Assembly: GCA_963739225.1 (NCBI GenBank)
Contig: CAVTZQ010000006.1
Coordinates: forward strand, 1,178,001 to 1,242,000
Length of the DNA stretch: 64,000 bases
Direction: 5' to 3'
Source of the DNA: RBG-13-68-16 sp963739225
Lineage (GTDB): Bacteria; Acidobacteriota; Thermoanaerobaculia; Thermoanaerobaculales; Thermoanaerobaculaceae
Shown here: positions 61,265 to 64,000 of the stretch, in pieces
How the letters are laid out: each line of letters begins with the position of its first letter
Numbering within the stretch: the first letter of the stretch is position 1
Position numbers and translations under genes: made by a program
Notes under the pieces: model-generated
What the model saw: only the letters and a program-made list of their open reading frames with translations
Databases searched by the model: none
Told to the model about the DNA's origin: nothing

Positions 61265-61649
61265 CCGTGCCCTCCTTTCCGCTTTTCACGCACGGTGCCG
61301 TCGCGGCAGGCGCGACCGGCCACCGGACGGACCCACCGACGACAAGCCGGTTCTCTGGGGCCCGGGAGTCTTGCGACCAGAGGACAGGGTGGGCCCCAAA
61401 GAAGTTGTCCCTCACCAAAGAGGCGGCTGTCTCGCGAGCGGGATGACCCATCCAAGGCTGCAAGCCGGGAGCGGATGAGCGCCCGGGATGAGCCCGGCGC
61501 GGCTCATCGTTCCCATTGCCATCCCTCGCCTCCCTGCAACCCCTGCCAGGTGTGCCTGAGACGCTCCGCAGCCGTCTACGCTCGGCGCGCGACTGTGAGG
61601 CGAACCCCCCAGAGGATGTCCGCAAGTTGTGATGCCATCGCTGCCCTTC
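61265..61649 (-). other. Long untranslated leader of the TonB receptor gene
   Basis: Between the predicted transcription start (near 61643) and ATG 61264 are about 380 non-coding bases with several GC-rich inverted segments. No known riboswitch pattern is recognised, and no convincing small gene. Confidence 0.35.
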
Positions 61650-61678
61650 AATCTAGGGTCCGCTGACAACGTTGTCAA
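61650..61678 (-). promoter_or_regulatory. Promoter of the TonB gene overlapped by a LacI-type operator
   Basis: Minus strand TTGACA (61678-61673), 17-nt spacer and TAGATT (61655-61650). The perfect 14-bp palindrome TGACAACGTTGTCA with a central CG (61664-61677), typical of LacI-family sites, covers most of the -35. The adjacent gene encodes a LacI regulator. Confidence 0.75.
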
Positions 61679-61754
61679 TACCTCTAGAAGCTGAAGTTGG
61701 TTATCCGGTCTCAAGATCGTTGACGCCATCCGGCCGTCGGCGGTTAGAACCGGC

Positions 61755-62780
61755 TTACTGCACACGGGGTCTCGCAGTGGATCCGCGCAGCACGAGCTTG
61801 GATTCAAGGGTGACCTGCCTCGCCCCCAGCTCCTTGCCCTGCAGGAGGTTCAGCAGGCACTCGGTTGCGACACGAGCGACCTCGATGATGGGCTGGCGGG
61901 CGGTGGTGAGCGGCGGCCACACGTACCGCGCCATAGGGGCGTCGTCGAAGCCGCACACCGAAAGATCGTCTGGAACGACAAACCCCCTCTCGTGCGCCGC
62001 GGTCAGCACGCCCATCGCCATGTGATCGTCACCGGCGAAGATCGCTGTCGGTCGGGGCTCCAGAGCGAGCAGCCGCTGCGCGCAGGCGTATCCCGAGTCA
62101 AAGGTGTACAGGCCCTGCTCGATCGGAGCGCGGTCCGCCGGCAGGCCGTGAGCGTCGAGGCTCGCCCGGAAACCCTTCAACCGGTCGTGGCTCGAGCCGT
62201 GGTCAGGATGTCCCATGATGAAACCGATGTTCGAATGCCCCAGCGAAATCAGGTGATCGGTCATGCGGCGCGCCGCCTGTTGATCGTCCACGGAGATGCA
62301 CGGGGATCCCGCCGTGCCTGGCCGCTGCGAGATACGCACGAAGGCGATGTCGGCTTCGGTCAGAGCAGTGTTCAGCGGCTCGAAGTCCGCGACCGGCTGC
62401 GTGAGGATCAGGCCGTCCACCATGGAGCGACGGTGCAGGTTCAAAGCCTCGTCAACGAGGCTGGGTGCGAGGGTGCTGCAGGGATGGATGAGCAGGTGAT
62501 AGTCATGCGGCAAGCACACCGCGAGGGTCCCCTGCTGGATTCCCATCACGTAGTCGGAATCGGGGTTGTCGTAGAGCAGCCCGATCACGAACGAGCGCTT
62601 GCTGGCGAGCCTTCGGGCGGAGAGGTTGGGCTGGTATTCGAGCTCGCTCGCTGCGGCGAGGACCCGTTCCCGGGTCTGCGGCCGCACGTTGGGCTCGAGG
62701 TTGAAGACCCGCGAGACGGTCTTGATCGAAAGACCGGCGCGTGCAGCCACGTCCTCGATGGTGGCGCGGCGCTTTTGCAC
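61755..62780 (-). CDS. LacI-family transcriptional regulator
   Basis: From GTG 62780 the product is 341 residues, the usual length: helix-turn-helix ATIEDVAARAGLSIKTVSRVFN, the hinge helix YQPNLSARRLASKRS, and a periplasmic-binding-protein-type sensor domain (IGLLYDNPDSDYVMGIQQG ... ISVDDQQAARRMTDHLISLGHSNIGFIMG ... FAGDDHMAMGVLTAAHERG). The effector is probably a sugar. The longer frame to 62900 would include the second operator and is not supported. It sits between the TonB gene and a polysaccharide deacetylase. Confidence 0.93.
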   Translation of the reverse strand: MQKRRATIEDVAARAGLSIKTVSRVFNLEPNVRPQTRERVLAAASELEYQPNLSARRLASKRSFVIGLLYDNPDSDYVMGIQQGTLAVCLPHDYHLLIHPCSTLAPSLVDEALNLHRRSMVDGLILTQPVADFEPLNTALTEADIAFVRISQRPGTAGSPCISVDDQQAARRMTDHLISLGHSNIGFIMGHPDHGSSHDRLKGFRASLDAHGLPADRAPIEQGLYTFDSGYACAQRLLALEPRPTAIFAGDDHMAMGVLTAAHERGFVVPDDLSVCGFDDAPMARYVWPPLTTARQPIIEVARVATECLLNLLQGKELGARQVTLESKLVLRGSTARPRVQ

Positions 62781-62801
62781 GGTGCGACCCGCTCTGGCGG
62801 G

Positions 62802-62832
62802 AGTATATCCCACACCTGACCTCGTCTTGCAA
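62802..62832 (-). promoter_or_regulatory. Possible promoter of the LacI regulator
   Basis: Minus strand TTGCAA (62832-62827), 19-nt spacer and TATACT (62807-62802), 21 bases before GTG 62780. The spacer is longer than ideal. Confidence 0.4.
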
Positions 62833-62876
62833 CCCCTAGATGAGAAAAGTGCCTCGGGATAGGGCTCGAATCTGCA

Positions 62877-62890
62877 CGACAACGCTGTCA
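62877..62890 (-). promoter_or_regulatory. Second LacI-type operator
   Basis: CGACAACGCTGTCA matches the operator at 61664-61677 in 12 of 14 positions, keeps the central CG, and also overlaps a TTGACA on the minus strand. It lies about 100 bases upstream of the regulator start, which suggests autoregulation. Confidence 0.6.
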
Positions 62891-63018
62891 ATCCAAGCAC
62901 TTAGGTGGGTGTCTGGTCGGCTCGAACCGGGGCCCGGCCCCACCCCGTGGGAGGGTCGCCCGACGGGCGCCGCCGGTCGCGGCCGAGAGCGATTCGCGAG
63001 CGCCCCCGATCGCGGGGC

Positions 63019-64000
63019 TTACATCGTGCCGCCGAGGGGCACCGGATGCTGCAGCCACCCGAGCAGCTCCCGGGCGCTGACGATCCTCACCGCGTCCCGC
63101 TCGTGCAGGGAGGTGACCAGCCTCTTCAGGGTCGCGCGGCGCTCGGCCGGGGTGGCTGCGCACTCGCCGCTCGTCTGCCGGTCGGAGTACAGCTCGCTGT
63201 GCAGGCCGATCGTGAGGGGAGCGCGGTTGCCGCTTAGGCGAAGCTCCACCGTGTACCTGATCGTGGCGAGGAACTCGGCTGGCGTCATTCGGAACTCGCA
63301 CCACAGGTTCCAGTCCATGCCGCTGATCTTGCCGGCCGCGGTGTCGAAGTAGCCCTGCCGCGCCTTCAGCGCGGCGCGCAGCCCGGGGGGCACGCCCAGC
63401 CGCTCGCACGCCTCGTCGGGCGGGACGATGAACACGTAGACGGGGATCTCCCACACCCCCGGGTGCGGGCCGATCGCCGGGTTGCCCGGGCTCCCGTGGT
63501 CGAGCCGGTACGGCCAGACGAAGTTCCGCCCGTCCTGATCGTCCTCCAGGCCTTCCTCCAGGCTGCAGTCGTAGGCAAAGCCCTGATTCTGCACGGCCGC
63601 CAGCGTGGCGTCCGCGTACTCGAGGAAAGGGGTGCGGAACCCAAGCAGCTCCCTGGCCGCAACACCCAGGCCGGAGGGGGAACCGGGGACCTCCTCCGCG
63701 GTGTACGGTCGCTCGAGGATCTCGCTGCACCGCCGCATCTCGTCCTCCCACTGAGCCACCGTGAACTCGCGGCCGTGAGGGTGGGAGTGGGTGTGGTTGC
63801 CGATCTCATGGCCGGCCTCAATGGCTTCCTTCCAGCCCCGCCTTACCCACTCCGGGTCCTCCCTCTCCCGAGCGGCGTACGCAGATCCCTGCCCGGTCGG
63901 GGTGATGTAGTAGGTGTTGACGAAGAACGAGTAGTGCGCGGGTGTGCCGTCGAAGGTGGCGATGTTGCCGGTCCCGGCCGGGTTGTGCCGGCCGGCGAAC
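63019..64000 (-). CDS. Polysaccharide deacetylase (NodB fold), N-terminus outside the window
   Basis: The minus-strand frame is open to the window edge and encodes at least 326 residues. It contains the NodB-type motif GHEIGNHTHSHPHG with the two metal histidines, FDGTPAHYSFFVN upstream, and downstream FRTPFLEYAD and SLEEGLEDDQ. The C-terminal 130 residues include FRMTPAEFLATIRYTVEL and ASECAA-like segments. It removes acetyl groups from polysaccharides such as chitin, xylan or peptidoglycan. It probably belongs to the LacI-linked cluster. Confidence 0.87.
   Translation of the reverse strand, partial: FAGRHNPAGTGNIATFDGTPAHYSFFVNTYYITPTGQGSAYAAREREDPEWVRRGWKEAIEAGHEIGNHTHSHPHGREFTVAQWEDEMRRCSEILERPYTAEEVPGSPSGLGVAARELLGFRTPFLEYADATLAAVQNQGFAYDCSLEEGLEDDQDGRNFVWPYRLDHGSPGNPAIGPHPGVWEIPVYVFIVPPDEACERLGVPPGLRAALKARQGYFDTAAGKISGMDWNLWCEFRMTPAEFLATIRYTVELRLSGNRAPLTIGLHSELYSDRQTSGECAATPAERRATLKRLVTSLHERDAVRIVSARELLGWLQHPVPLGGTM

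Noticed and set aside
1..64000. tRNA, rRNA, CRISPR arrays, insertion sequences
   Set aside because: I looked for cloverleaf ends, regularly spaced repeats and transposase motifs on both strands and saw none that I could support.

Overview
This is a high-GC, densely packed window from a Gram-negative bacterium. It encodes a TonB-dependent receptor with a carboxypeptidase-like N-terminal domain, a SurA-like periplasmic protein, a soluble lytic transglycosylase, AmpG, several lipoproteins, a sulfatase-fold/TPR fusion and a periplasmic-domain PstC. That mix suggests an Acidobacteriota-type genome (Thermoanaerobaculia or a relative), but no rRNA or other marker is present to prove it, so the lineage is inference. 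I see no tRNA, rRNA, CRISPR array or insertion sequence.

Layout. 1-5425: a housekeeping operon (rplU end, rpmA, obg, nadD, rsfS, a degenerate AAA+ regulator, rlmH), then a DksA/TraR zinc-finger gene and a HolA-like gene. 5403-8675: rsmI and a two-gene (split) glutamine-dependent NAD synthetase on the minus strand, with a frameshifted SurA-like gene opposite. 8663-16059: slt, HIT, murA, DUF504, rnc, an epimerase and a DUF4388 protein. 16127-19802: methylmalonyl-CoA mutase large subunit, 5'-nucleotidase and a small ferredoxin-fold protein. 19846-31246: a phosphodiesterase divergent from a complete phosphate regulon pstS-pstC-pstA-pstB-phoU-pstB-phoB-phoR, with a 7-4-7 PHO-box-like repeat between them. 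31375-34230: S1-domain protein, a lipoprotein and a decayed DUF523 gene. 34244-38868: an accessory block with its own strong promoter/operator (winged-helix-like protein, SecA2-like ATPase with a C-terminal membrane helix, YjbQ-like fusion). 38889-46855: a Rossmann protein, an MgtC/DUF4010 protein, a candidate selenoprotein, a cytochrome c, a cysteine desulfurase-family protein, and a DsrK/DsrM/DsrC-like redox module. 47121-55467: glycosyltransferase-like protein, SthA, AmpG-like, SIS-domain, PIG-L and YdjC deacetylase genes. 55698-64000: sulfatase-TPR, TonB receptor, LacI regulator and a polysaccharide deacetylase cut by the window edge, with two matching LacI-type operators.

Main points of interest. 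(1) 41025-42551 is one reading frame interrupted by a single TGA exactly at the first position of a CxxC-type motif (UPIC) in a thioredoxin-like secreted protein. A stem-loop with its GGTCC loop starts 18 nt after the TGA, so this is a candidate new selenoprotein. (2) About ten transcription units show a TANNNT-like -10 box followed by only 6-7 nt and then ATG/GTG, implying widespread leaderless mRNAs. (3) The PHO-box-like repeat joins a phosphodiesterase to the duplicated-pstB pho operon. (4) A SecA2-like gene block has its own operator. (5) DsrC and DsrMK-like genes form an isolated module. (6) Two LacI operators link the regulator to the TonB receptor.

Quality note: the SurA-like, DUF523, SecA2-like (twice) and TonB (twice) genes all carry apparent single-base +1 shifts. 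The uniform direction raises the possibility of assembly or base-calling insertions rather than real decay, except for DUF523, which also has an in-frame stop and a lost C-terminus.
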